Shown here in pieces: positions 35,304 through 43,604 of a DNA stretch of 64,000 nucleotides; position 1 is the stretch's first letter, and each line of letters begins with the position of its first letter. The stretch is from Pseudomonas fluorescens (GTDB lineage Bacteria; Pseudomonadota; Gammaproteobacteria; Pseudomonadales; Pseudomonadaceae). The position numbers and the translations under genes were made by a program. The stretch spans positions 1,459,501-1,523,500 of the forward strand of contig NZ_LR134318.1 of NCBI RefSeq assembly GCF_900636825.1, given 5' to 3'. Under the pieces are notes generated by a model. That model did no database searches, had not been told where the DNA came from, and worked only from the letters and a program-made list of their open reading frames with translations.

Positions 35304-36810
35304 CGGCGATGGCGCGACGCGCAGCCGAACGTTTACGCCAGATGCGCAGAAGCGGCATCAGCAGCATGATCGCGGTCAGGATCCAGCAACCGAAGGTGAT
35401 CGGGCTCGACCAGAGGATTTCCAGCGCACCGTTGGAAATCGACAGAGCGCGACGCAGGTTCTGCTCCATCAGACCGCCGAGGATGAAGCCCAGCAGCAGC
35501 GGCGACAACGGGAAATCCAGCTTGCGCAGGATGTATCCGAAGATACCGATACCGATCATCAGGAACAGGTCGAAGGTGGTCGCGTGTACGGCGTAAACGC
35601 CGATCCCGGTGATGATCGCGATGATCGGCACCAGCGCCCAGTTCGGCACGGCGAGGATGCGGGTGAACACGCGGATCATCGGAATGTTGAGGATCACCAG
35701 CATGACGTTGGCGATGAACAACGAAGCGATCAGGCCCCAGACGATGTCGGGTTGCTGTTGGAACAGCAGTGGACCCGGGGTGATGTTGTACAGCGACAAC
35801 GCGCCGATCATCACTGCGGTGGTACCCGAACCCGGAACGCCGAGGGTCAGCATCGGAACGAGAGCGCCGCACGCCGCGCCGCCGATAGCGGTTTCCGGCG
35901 CGGCCAGACCACGGGGGTCGCCTTCACCGAATTTGCCGCTGGAGCCAGCGATGCGTTTCTCGGTCATGTAGGCCACGGCACTGGCGAGCGTTGCGCCGGC
36001 ACCCGGCAGCACGCCCATGATGAAACCGAGCACGCCGCAGCGGACGTTGACGACGAAAACCGACGCCGCTTCCTTGAAGTTGAACATCATCCGGCCGGTG
36101 GCTTTCACCGCTTCCTGGCCGTGGTGGGTTTTCTCCAGCAGCAGAAGGATTTCGCTGATCGAGAACAGACCCAGCACCAGCACGACGAACTGGATGCCGT
36201 CGGTCAGGTGAATGTTGTCGCCGGTAAAACGATATACGCCGCTGTTGGCATCGATGCCGACTGTCGAAAGGAACAGACCGATCAGCGCCGCGATAAAAGT
36301 CTTCAGCGGTCGATCGCCGGCCATGCCGCCGAGGCAGACAATCGCGAAAACCATCAATACAAAGTATTCCGCCGGTCCGAAGGCAATCGCCCATTTCGCC
36401 AGCAGCGGTGCAAACAGCACCATGCCGCAAGTGGCAATGAACGCACCGATGAACGAACTCCACGCCGACAGTGACAGGGCGACACCGGCCATGCCTTTGC
36501 GGGCCATCGGGTAGCCGTCGAGGGTGGTCATGACGGTGGAGGCTTCACCCGGAATGTTCAGCAGGATCGAGCTGATGCGCCCGCCATATTCGCAGCCCAG
36601 ATAGACGGCTGCGAGCAGGATCAGCGCCGACTCCGGCGGCAGGCCGAGCGCAAATGCGATCGGAATCAGCAACGCCACGCCGTTGATCGGGCCCAGACCC
36701 GGCAGCAGCCCGACCACGGTGCCGATCAGCGTGCCGCACAACGCGGTCACCAGGTTATACGGGCTCAGCGCGACGCCAAAACCCTGACCCAAATAGCCAA
36801 GAGTATCCAT
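35296..36810 (-). CDS. tctA: Tripartite tricarboxylate transporter, large permease TctA
   Basis: 504 aa with about 12 membrane segments. The start PYNLVTALCGTLIGTVVGLLPGLG and VAYMTEKRIAG are TctA marks. It is the channel-forming large subunit of the TTT system, which uses a periplasmic binding protein to bring citrate-like acids in with Na+ or H+. Ordered tctC-tctB-tctA-abrB on the minus strand; one base separates tctB's stop from its ATG. Confidence 0.93.
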   Translation of the reverse strand: MDTLGYLGQGFGVALSPYNLVTALCGTLIGTVVGLLPGLGPINGVALLIPIAFALGLPPESALILLAAVYLGCEYGGRISSILLNIPGEASTVMTTLDGYPMARKGMAGVALSLSAWSSFIGAFIATCGMVLFAPLLAKWAIAFGPAEYFVLMVFAIVCLGGMAGDRPLKTFIAALIGLFLSTVGIDANSGVYRFTGDNIHLTDGIQFVVLVLGLFSISEILLLLEKTHHGQEAVKATGRMMFNFKEAASVFVVNVRCGVLGFIMGVLPGAGATLASAVAYMTEKRIAGSSGKFGEGDPRGLAAPETAIGGAACGALVPMLTLGVPGSGTTAVMIGALSLYNITPGPLLFQQQPDIVWGLIASLFIANVMLVILNIPMIRVFTRILAVPNWALVPIIAIITGIGVYAVHATTFDLFLMIGIGIFGYILRKLDFPLSPLLLGFILGGLMEQNLRRALSISNGALEILWSSPITFGCWILTAIMLLMPLLRIWRKRSAARRAIADV

Positions 36811-36811
36811 A

Positions 36812-37270
36812 TCAGTTCTCCAGAACGCTGAGCAGGCCGAGAGGCAGCGGAACGTCCATCACACGGTCGAACAACAGGTAAAGACCGATCGCCATCAGGC
36901 TGATGATCACCACGCTCGGCAGCCAGCGGCCACCGTAGAGGCGCGCCATCGGTACGCCGGTGAGGATGCTGGCGACGATAAAACCAAGGGGTTCGAAAGT
37001 GCCGGCGAACACCAGCAACAGCACCACGCAGATAGCGATCTTGGTCAGGGTTTCGCGATCCAGCGGCGGCTCGTCGTCATTGTGTTTGATCGGCGCCGGG
37101 CGGAATACCATGTACAGCAGCGCCAGGCCCATCAGGCCGAGCATCAGCAGCGGGAAGGCGCGTGGCCCCACCGGCTCGTAGGAAAAGGCCGCTTGGTACG
37201 GCCAGGCCATCAGTGCCAGGCCGGCGCAAACCAGCAGCAACACCGCAGCGAAAATGCGTTGAATAAGCAT
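36812..37270 (-). CDS. tctB: Tripartite tricarboxylate transporter, small permease TctB
   Basis: 152 aa, four hydrophobic segments and the short cytoplasmic loop PAPIKHNDDEPPLDRETLTK, the standard TctB plan. The start MLIQRIFAAVLLLVCAG was chosen over the frame opening at 37312 because it gives the first helix directly. Confidence 0.88.
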   Translation of the reverse strand: MLIQRIFAAVLLLVCAGLALMAWPYQAAFSYEPVGPRAFPLLMLGLMGLALLYMVFRPAPIKHNDDEPPLDRETLTKIAICVVLLLVFAGTFEPLGFIVASILTGVPMARLYGGRWLPSVVIISLMAIGLYLLFDRVMDVPLPLGLLSVLEN

Positions 37271-37325
37271 GAGAACTCCTGTGCGGCGTCCCCGCGTAGG
37301 AGACGCCGCCACTAGACAGAGACGA

Positions 37326-38303
37326 TCACTGGATCAGGCCGAACTCTTTGGCCAGCACTTTGTAGTCCGCGACCTGCTTCTTCACGTAGGTGTCCAGTTC
37401 CGGGCCGGTCATGGCGAACGGGAACAGTTCACGCTGATCGCGCAGCTTGGCGAACTCGTCGGAGGCCAGCAGTTTGTCGAACGCGTCTTTCCACCAGGCG
37501 TAGTCTTCATCGCTGACTTTCGGCCCGAGGTAGAAACCGCGCACCACCGGCCAAACGATGTCGTAACCCTGTTCACGAGCGGTCGGGATGTCCTTCATTT
37601 CCGGCTCGTCCAGACGCTTGTCAGCGAATACCGCGAGCAGACGCATGTCGCCACTCTGAATGTGCGGCATGGAGTCGGAGATGTCGGTACTGCCGACCTG
37701 AATGTGGCCGCCGAGCAGCGCGGTGGCGATTTCACCGCCGCCTTCGAGCGCCACATAGCGCAGCTCACGCGGGTTGATCCCGGCAGCCTTGGCGATCAGT
37801 GCGGTCTGCATCCAGTCCTGGCTGCCGACGGTGCCGCCGGAACCGATGACTACCGAGCCTGGATCTTTCTTCAGCGCCTGAACGAGATCGTCCAGAGTCT
37901 TGTAGGGCGAATCGCTTTTCACCGCGATGGCGCCGTAGCTGGTGCCGACTGCTGCGAGCCAGCGCACGTTGGTTTCATCGAAGCGGCCGAATTTCCCTTG
38001 GGCCAGGTTCAACAGCGAACCGCTCGACCATGCGACGAGCGTGCCTGCGTCCGCCGGACGTTGCGCAACCACTGCGTTGTACGCCACCGCGCCGACGCCG
38101 CCAGGCATGTAGGTCACGCGCATCGGTTTGCTCAGCAGCTTCTGGTTGACCAGCGCGCTCTGCACCAGTTTGCAGGTCAGGTCGAAACCGCCGCCGGGGG
38201 AGGCCGGAGCGATACATTCGGGGCGTTTTGGTTCGGCCATCAGTTGGCCGGCAAACAGGATCGCGCCAGCGGCGAGAGCGACTTTACGCAGTGATACGTT
38301 CAT
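37326..38303 (-). CDS. tctC: Tripartite tricarboxylate transporter, substrate-binding protein TctC
   Basis: 325 aa. The signal peptide ends near residue 23 (GQLMA). The mature protein carries the Bug/TctC pattern: APASPGGGFDLTCKLVQ and VIGSGGTVGSQDW. The start MNVSLRK at 38303 has a GGAG upstream and is preferred to the ATG four codons earlier. It captures a carboxylate in the periplasm; likely citrate or tricarballylate-type acids by analogy with Salmonella tctCBA and the tctDE regulators beside it. Confidence 0.9.
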   Translation of the reverse strand: MNVSLRKVALAAGAILFAGQLMAEPKRPECIAPASPGGGFDLTCKLVQSALVNQKLLSKPMRVTYMPGGVGAVAYNAVVAQRPADAGTLVAWSSGSLLNLAQGKFGRFDETNVRWLAAVGTSYGAIAVKSDSPYKTLDDLVQALKKDPGSVVIGSGGTVGSQDWMQTALIAKAAGINPRELRYVALEGGGEIATALLGGHIQVGSTDISDSMPHIQSGDMRLLAVFADKRLDEPEMKDIPTAREQGYDIVWPVVRGFYLGPKVSDEDYAWWKDAFDKLLASDEFAKLRDQRELFPFAMTGPELDTYVKKQVADYKVLAKEFGLIQ

Positions 38304-38745
38304 TTGAGTCTCCAAAGGAGTTGTTGTTATGGATGGACCGAATGACCAAAGGGCAACGCTAAAGCTTAGTTGCAGGCGCGGTTTTTCCGCAGCGTGAGCG
38401 CAAATTCTGAGTTAACGGGGGGGGAACCGGGCTGCGGCAAGAAACCGACAGAGTTCTGGAATCGAGCAAGACGGGCAGGCATTAGAGCCTTGGTGCGCAT
38501 GGACGGCATGCTGGGGTACTCCGTTATTGTTCTTATGGGTCGAAAACGCTTCATGGCGTTTTTCTAGCGCTGTCTGACGTCAGCGGCGGCAGTCGCAACT
38601 GCCCGTAAAGCCGACTGTAATCCGCTAACCTTTCGCTAACCTTTCAATTGGCTTTCTCGGTTTTCGGGCTTCACAGCAGCGGTTGCGGCTGTAAACTCCG
38701 CGGCAAAGCGTGGCGTCGGCCAACCCTGAACGAGGTAAAAAAACC
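38304..38745. promoter_or_regulatory. Divergent tctC / tctD control region
   Basis: 442 bases without a gene between the transporter operon and the two-component genes. It includes a perfect 11-base tandem repeat (see next entry). In P. aeruginosa the porin gene opdH occupies this place; I see no trace of it here. Confidence 0.7.
38623..38644. promoter_or_regulatory. Candidate TctD operator: two tandem CGCTAACCTTT units
   Basis: Two perfect, directly adjacent copies of CGCTAACCTTT. OmpR-family regulators such as TctD typically bind direct repeats spaced 10-11 bases, and this site is 100 bases upstream of tctD. Assignment to TctD is inference. Confidence 0.6.
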
Positions 38746-39417
38746 ATGCGTGTCCTGCTCGTCGAAGACCATCTGCAACTGGCCGAAAGCGTCGCTCAGG
38801 CGCTCAAGAGCACCGGTCTGACCGTGGATGTGCTGCACGATGGCGTGGCCGCCGATCTGGCGCTGGGCAGTGAGGAATATGCCGTGGTGATCCTCGATGT
38901 CGGCCTGCCGCGTATGGATGGCTTCGAAGTACTGGCGCGATTGCGTGCCCGCGGCAAGAACCTTCCGGTGTTGATGCTGACTGCACGCAGCGATGTCAAA
39001 GATCGCGTGCATGGCCTCAATCTCGGCGCCGACGATTACCTGGCCAAGCCTTTCGAATTGACTGAACTGGAAGCGCGGGTCAAAGCGCTGTTACGGCGCA
39101 GCGTGCTGGGCGGCGAGCGTCAACAGCGCTGCGGCGTGCTGGCCTATGACCTCGACACGCGGCGCTTCACACTCGGCGAAGAACTTCTGACCCTGACGTC
39201 CCGCGAGCAAGCGGTGCTCGAAGCGCTGATCGCCCGTCCCGGCCGTGTGATGAGCAAGGAACAACTGGCCGCGCAGGTGTTCGGCCTCGACGAAGAAGCC
39301 AGCCCCGACGCTATCGAAATCTACGTGCACCGTTTGCGCAAGAAGCTCGACGGTCATCCCGTCGCCATCGTGACCTTCCGCGGTCTCGGTTATCTGCTGG
39401 AAAGCCGCGATGCATAA
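38746..39417 (+). CDS. tctD: OmpR-family response regulator TctD
   Basis: 223 aa. Receiver domain with phospho-acceptor in VILDVGLPRMDG (Asp51), LTARSD and AKPFEL; then a winged-helix DNA-binding domain with YVHRLRKKL. AGGTAAA precedes the ATG. It overlaps tctE by eight bases. It should switch on tctCBA in response to external citrate-type acids and to be phosphorylated by TctE. Confidence 0.92.
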   Translation: MRVLLVEDHLQLAESVAQALKSTGLTVDVLHDGVAADLALGSEEYAVVILDVGLPRMDGFEVLARLRARGKNLPVLMLTARSDVKDRVHGLNLGADDYLAKPFELTELEARVKALLRRSVLGGERQQRCGVLAYDLDTRRFTLGEELLTLTSREQAVLEALIARPGRVMSKEQLAAQVFGLDEEASPDAIEIYVHRLRKKLDGHPVAIVTFRGLGYLLESRDA

Positions 39418-40795
39418 GCCCAGCAGCCTGCGCTGGCGATTGCTGTGGAACCTCGGGTGGTTGTTGGTGCTGCTGATGCTCGCCAGCGGCTTGAGTGCTT
39501 ACTGGAATGGTCGCGAAGCCGCCGATACGGCGTACGACCGCACCTTGCTCGCGTCGGCGCGAACCATCGCCGCTGGCTTGTCGCAACGTGACGGCAGCCT
39601 CAGCGCCGATGTGCCTTACGTTGCGCTGGATACGTTCGCCTATGACAGCGCCGGGCGCATCTATTACCAGGTCAACGACATCCACCAGAAACTGATTTCG
39701 GGTTACGAAAACCTGCCCGGGCCGCCGCCCGGCACGCCGCGCACCGACAGCTATCCGGCGCTGGCGCGGTTCTACAACGCTACCTATAACGGCCAGAACG
39801 TGCGCGTGGTCAGCCTGCTTAAAGCGGTGTCCGAGCCCAATATGAACGGTATGGCGGAAATCCGCGTGGCCGAAACCGACGAGGCGCGCGTGAGCATGGC
39901 GCGCAGTCTGGCGGCGGATACCTTGCTGCGTCTGGGCATGCTGGCCGTGGGTGCGTTGTTGCTGGTGTGGTTCGCGGTCAGCGCGGCGTTGCGCCCGCTG
40001 GAGCGCTTGCGCACTGCGGTGGAAGAGCGCCAGCCCGACGATTTGCGGCCGCTGCCGCTGGTCGAAGTGCAGCACGAATTGTGGCCATTGGTTCGCGCGC
40101 TCAACCATTTCACCGAACGCTTGCGCGGCCAGTTCGAGCGGCAGGCGCAGTTCATCGCTGATGCTGCGCACGAGTTGCGCACGCCGCTGGCGGCACTGAA
40201 AGCGCGGCTGGAATTGGGCTTGCGCTCCAGCGAGCCGGAGACCTGGCGCACGACGCTGGAATCTTCAGCGCAAGGCACAGATCGCCTGACCCATCTGGCC
40301 AATCAGTTGCTGTCGCTGGCCCGTGTCGAAAACGGCGCCCGGGCGATTGCCGAGGGTGGCGCGCAGTTGCTCGATTTGAGTCAGTTGGCACGGGAGTTGG
40401 GCATGGCCATGGCGCCCTTGGCGCACAAGCGTGGCGTGGCGTTGGCGCTGGAAGCGGACGAGCCGGTGTGGTTGCGCGGTGAGCCGACACTGCTCAATGA
40501 ATTGCTGAGCAATCTGGTCGACAACGCACTGGCGCATACGCCGCCAGGGGGCAATGTGATTTTGCGAGTGACGGCGCCTGCGGTGCTGGAGGTGGAAGAC
40601 GACGGGCCGGGCATTCCATTGGAGGAGCGGGATCGTGTGTTCGAGCGGTTTTATCGGCGTAATCAGCAAGTCGCCGGCTCAGGCTTGGGGCTGGCGATTG
40701 TCGGTGAAATCTGCCGCGCGCATCTGGCGCAGATCACCTTGCATGATGGCGAGCAGGCAGGGTTGAAGGTGCGGGTCAGTTTTATCGCCGGTTGA
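39410..40795 (+). CDS. tctE: Sensor histidine kinase TctE
   Basis: 461 aa. Membrane helix 1 at about residues 14-32, a periplasmic domain to about 165, helix 2 at 170-190, a HAMP region, then the kinase. The phosphorylation site is in DAAHELRTPLAAL. ATP-binding boxes are NELLSNLVDNALAHT (N), EDDGPGIP (G1) and GSGLGLAIV (G2). It senses the transported acid or its binding protein and controls TctD. Confidence 0.92.
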   Translation: MHKPSSLRWRLLWNLGWLLVLLMLASGLSAYWNGREAADTAYDRTLLASARTIAAGLSQRDGSLSADVPYVALDTFAYDSAGRIYYQVNDIHQKLISGYENLPGPPPGTPRTDSYPALARFYNATYNGQNVRVVSLLKAVSEPNMNGMAEIRVAETDEARVSMARSLAADTLLRLGMLAVGALLLVWFAVSAALRPLERLRTAVEERQPDDLRPLPLVEVQHELWPLVRALNHFTERLRGQFERQAQFIADAAHELRTPLAALKARLELGLRSSEPETWRTTLESSAQGTDRLTHLANQLLSLARVENGARAIAEGGAQLLDLSQLARELGMAMAPLAHKRGVALALEADEPVWLRGEPTLLNELLSNLVDNALAHTPPGGNVILRVTAPAVLEVEDDGPGIPLEERDRVFERFYRRNQQVAGSGLGLAIVGEICRAHLAQITLHDGEQAGLKVRVSFIAG

Positions 40796-40815
40796 TGTGG
40801 CGCCTTGGCGGGCCC

Positions 40816-40955
40816 CTTCGCGAGCAGGCTCGCTTCCACAGTGGGAATGCATTCCATGTGGGAGCGAGCCTGCTCGCGAAAGCCTCGCCTCGTTCGCTCC
40901 CACAATAGGCATGCATTCAATGTGGGAGCGAGCCTGCTCGCGAAAGCCTCGCCTC
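40816..40955. repeat. Three class D REP units in a row
   Basis: An inverted arm TTCGCGAGCAGGCTCGCTTC is followed by two direct copies of GTGGGAGCGAGCCTGCTCGC separated by a shared GCATGCATTCAATGTGGG-type linker. This fills the tctE/HDOD gap. Confidence 0.85.
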
Positions 40956-40964
40956 GGTCCCGGA

Positions 40965-41786
40965 TCAGTAGAACATCGAGCGCGACTCTTCCAGATCCGC
41001 GCAGAGTTCCTTGTTCTCCGGGTCAATTCCCAGTTTCCTGAACGCCGGCACGCTCAGCGGATCAATCCGCGCAAAAGGGTGGTCGGTGCCTTTGTGACAA
41101 TGCAGGCTCGCCACTTGCACCAGGTCGACGTAATCGATGGCAGCTGAATCACGCTTGAAATCCTGATACCGCCCCGGCAACTCGACCAGTCGTTCGGGAA
41201 AGTCCCAGACCCGCAGCAGTTTGCCGCCCAGCACTGGGTGAATCTGTTCGATCACATGGTTGAGGCTGACCGGATCAGCAAGCAATTCGTAGTGATCCTC
41301 GGCGTAAGTCAAAATCGGCAGTACGCCGATTTGATGCACCAGACCACCGAGCGCAGCCTGATCGGGCTTGAGTTGCGTATACCGGCGACACAGGGCGTAG
41401 CTGACGCCGGCGATTTCCAGACTTTTGCGCCAGACTTCGCGCATCTTCTGTTCGACCACCTCGGAGCGAGCGTGAAAGATCTGCTCCATCACCAGGCCGA
41501 TTGCCAGATTGCTGCTGTAGTTGATGCCCAGTCGGGTGATTGCGGTGTGCAGGTCAGTCACTTCCTGCGCGGCGCGCAGCAGCGGACTGTTGACCACTTT
41601 GATCAGCCGCGCCGACAGCGCGGTATCGCGGCCGATCATCTTGCTCAGGTCGCTTACGCTGATTTCCGGGTCTTCAGCCGCCTTGCGGATTTGCAAGGCC
41701 ACTTCCGGTAACGTTGGCAGAACCAGGTCATCGTTATCGATGGCCTCAACCAAATCCTGTTGGACCTTTTCCGCCAGTTCGCTCAT
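40965..41786 (-). CDS. HDOD domain protein
   Basis: 273 aa consisting of a single HDOD (degenerate HD) domain from about residue 25 to 220: LPTLPEVALQIRKAAEDPEISVSDL and GGLVHQIGVLPILTYAE. HDOD proteins often act in signalling, frequently with c-di-GMP networks, without hydrolase activity. It is convergent with tctE and follows ygfZ on the same strand, separated by 35 bases. Confidence 0.85.
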   Translation of the reverse strand: MSELAEKVQQDLVEAIDNDDLVLPTLPEVALQIRKAAEDPEISVSDLSKMIGRDTALSARLIKVVNSPLLRAAQEVTDLHTAITRLGINYSSNLAIGLVMEQIFHARSEVVEQKMREVWRKSLEIAGVSYALCRRYTQLKPDQAALGGLVHQIGVLPILTYAEDHYELLADPVSLNHVIEQIHPVLGGKLLRVWDFPERLVELPGRYQDFKRDSAAIDYVDLVQVASLHCHKGTDHPFARIDPLSVPAFRKLGIDPENKELCADLEESRSMFY

Positions 41787-41821
41787 GTGGACTCTCTAGG
41801 GTGCTGCAACAAAGGCTGCGA

Positions 41822-42763
41822 TCAGCGCTGGATTTCGCGGTCGCGATCCAGTTCGTAGGGCAGATCGAGCAATTGCAGCGCGGGCCCTTCGAGGGTGCCC
41901 AGATGCAGATCGCCCGCTTCGGCAGCTTCGGCCTGCAACACGGCCAGGAGTTCAATGTTTCCCGCAGCGTTCGCCGCCAGCACCACTTCGCCGATCGAGC
42001 TGTTGTGGCTCGGCGCAAAAAGCTGCGTGCCCGGCTCCGGTAATTCGACGGCATCCAGGCTCAGGCGATACAGACGACGCTTGAGTTTGCCCAGGTATTG
42101 CATGCGCGCGACGATTTCCTGGCCGGTGTAACAGCCTTTCTTGAAGCTCACGCCGCCCACGGCTTGCAGGTTGAGCATCTGCGGGATGAACAGCTCGCGG
42201 GTGCTCGGCATGACTTGGCCGAGACCGGCGCGGATCTGGCCCAGCAGCCACAGGTTCAGCTCGGCTTCCGGCAAGGTTGCCGCCAGGCTGGCTTTGAGCG
42301 CATCAGCCTGAGCGGCGGGCGCCCAGAGTTCTGCGCGGTCCGGCGAGACGCGAATCGCGATCAAGCCATCGTTGCGCACTACGCTGTCGGTGTCTGCCGG
42401 CAGGTCGAGGCCAAGGCTGGCGAGGGCCGCGTCGCCGTGTTCCAGGCCAAAACGCACCCAGGCTGCGCTTTCGTCGGTCAGCTTCGATTTGGAAAACACT
42501 GCGTACTTTTTCAGATCCGCCAGTTGCGGTTCCAACAGCTCGCTGGCCATCGCCAGCAGCACGCCGTCGCCTTCGAGCAGAATGCGGAAACTCGACTGCA
42601 TCCGGCCTTTCTGTGTGCAGCGGGCACCCAGGCTGGCGCGGGAGTCACTCAGGTAATTGATATTGCAGGTCAACTGGCCTTGCAGGAATTTTCCGGCGTC
42701 CGCACCGCGAACCGCGAGTACGCCTTCATGAGACAGGGTGCAGAAAAAAGCAGAATCGGCCAT
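41822..42763 (-). CDS. ygfZ: tRNA-modifying / Fe-S maturation protein YgfZ
   Basis: 313 aa. The signature KGCYTGQEIVARMQYLG (K-G-C-Y-T-G-Q-E) is near residue 215. YgfZ is a folate-binding GcvT-like protein that supports Fe-S enzymes such as MiaB. The start at 42763 gives the family N-terminus MADSAFF; the frame stays open much further upstream without homology. It is divergent from sdhE across 150 bases. Confidence 0.93.
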   Translation of the reverse strand: MADSAFFCTLSHEGVLAVRGADAGKFLQGQLTCNINYLSDSRASLGARCTQKGRMQSSFRILLEGDGVLLAMASELLEPQLADLKKYAVFSKSKLTDESAAWVRFGLEHGDAALASLGLDLPADTDSVVRNDGLIAIRVSPDRAELWAPAAQADALKASLAATLPEAELNLWLLGQIRAGLGQVMPSTRELFIPQMLNLQAVGGVSFKKGCYTGQEIVARMQYLGKLKRRLYRLSLDAVELPEPGTQLFAPSHNSSIGEVVLAANAAGNIELLAVLQAEAAEAGDLHLGTLEGPALQLLDLPYELDRDREIQR

Positions 42764-42913
42764 GGGTCTTCGCAGGGTAAATAGACTGGCGCACATCATA
42801 AGGGGGCAGGGTTGAAATGGGTAGTTGATAAAGGATGAGCGATGCCCGACCAAAGCCGACTGCGCGGCCCGCGTCTGGGCTGTATACTGCCCGGCAAATT
42901 TGAGGAGGGCTCC

Positions 42914-43168
42914 ATGGTCGAACAAGTTGAACTGAATCGCCTCTTTTGGCACAGCCGCCGCGGCATGCTTGAGCTTGACGTATTGCTGGTGCCATTCGTG
43001 CAGGAAGTTTACGCGACGTTGAATCAGGTAGATCGCGATCTGTATGTGCGTCTGCTGACGTGCGAGGATCAGGACATGTTCGGCTGGTTCATGGAGCGCA
43101 GTGAGTCGCAAGACCCCGAGCTGCAGCGCATGGTCCGGATGATCCTGGACCGTGTCCAGCCCAAGTAA
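42914..43168 (+). CDS. sdhE: FAD assembly factor SdhE
   Basis: 84 aa. The motif RRGMLELD (RGxxE) near residue 15 is the FAD-transfer signature of SdhE. It promotes covalent flavinylation of succinate dehydrogenase SdhA. GAGGAGG eight bases upstream defines the start. It overlaps the next gene by 17 bases. Confidence 0.94.
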   Translation: MVEQVELNRLFWHSRRGMLELDVLLVPFVQEVYATLNQVDRDLYVRLLTCEDQDMFGWFMERSESQDPELQRMVRMILDRVQPK

Positions 43169-43604
43169 TACCTTCGAATGCCGCTGGCATGCCTCACGGC
43201 AGTTGCTGGCGGCGTATCTGCTGGCCCAGGCGTTCGCCATGGGTGCGTTGTTTCTGCTGTCGATTCCGTTCTGGGCCAGTCTGCTCGGGGTTCTTGCCTG
43301 TGCGCTGCACGGCTTATGGGTGCTGCCGAGGCAGATTCTGCTCAATCATCCGCAGGCGTTTTGTGGGCTGCGGCGCGATGCCGATGGCTGGCAACTGTGG
43401 AATCAGGCGCAGGGCTGGCAGGCGGTGCAATTGCGCCCCGACAGTCTCGCGCTGCCGCTGATCGTGGTGTTGCGCTTTCGTTTGCGCGGGGAATGGCGGG
43501 TCAGATCGGTTTGCGTGCCCCGCGACGCACAAGCGGCCGATTTGCATCGACGCCTGCGCGTGCGGCTCAAGTTCAGCCGACGAAGGTGGGCGGCACCAGA
43601 ATAG
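43152..43604 (+). CDS. ygfX: YgfX family membrane protein (CptA-like)
   Basis: 150 aa starting at a GTG inside the sdhE end. Two hydrophobic segments (residues 16-36 and 40-56) and the C-terminal [15 protein letters not shown] are the family pattern. In E. coli, SdhE/YgfX has been described as an antitoxin/toxin pair acting on cell shape proteins, but this is not settled. Its last 32 bases overlap, tail to tail, the end of nadB. Confidence 0.8.
   Translation: MSSPSNTFECRWHASRQLLAAYLLAQAFAMGALFLLSIPFWASLLGVLACALHGLWVLPRQILLNHPQAFCGLRRDADGWQLWNQAQGWQAVQLRPDSLALPLIVVLRFRLRGEWRVRSVCVPRDAQAADLHRRLRVRLKFSRRRWAAPE

Noticed and set aside
40800..40960. CRISPR array
   Set aside because: The spaced repeats here are REP palindromes with no unique, even-length spacers and no cas genes nearby.
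42764..43345. Upstream extension of the ygfZ frame
   Set aside because: It runs antisense through sdhE and ygfX and adds no YgfZ-like sequence.
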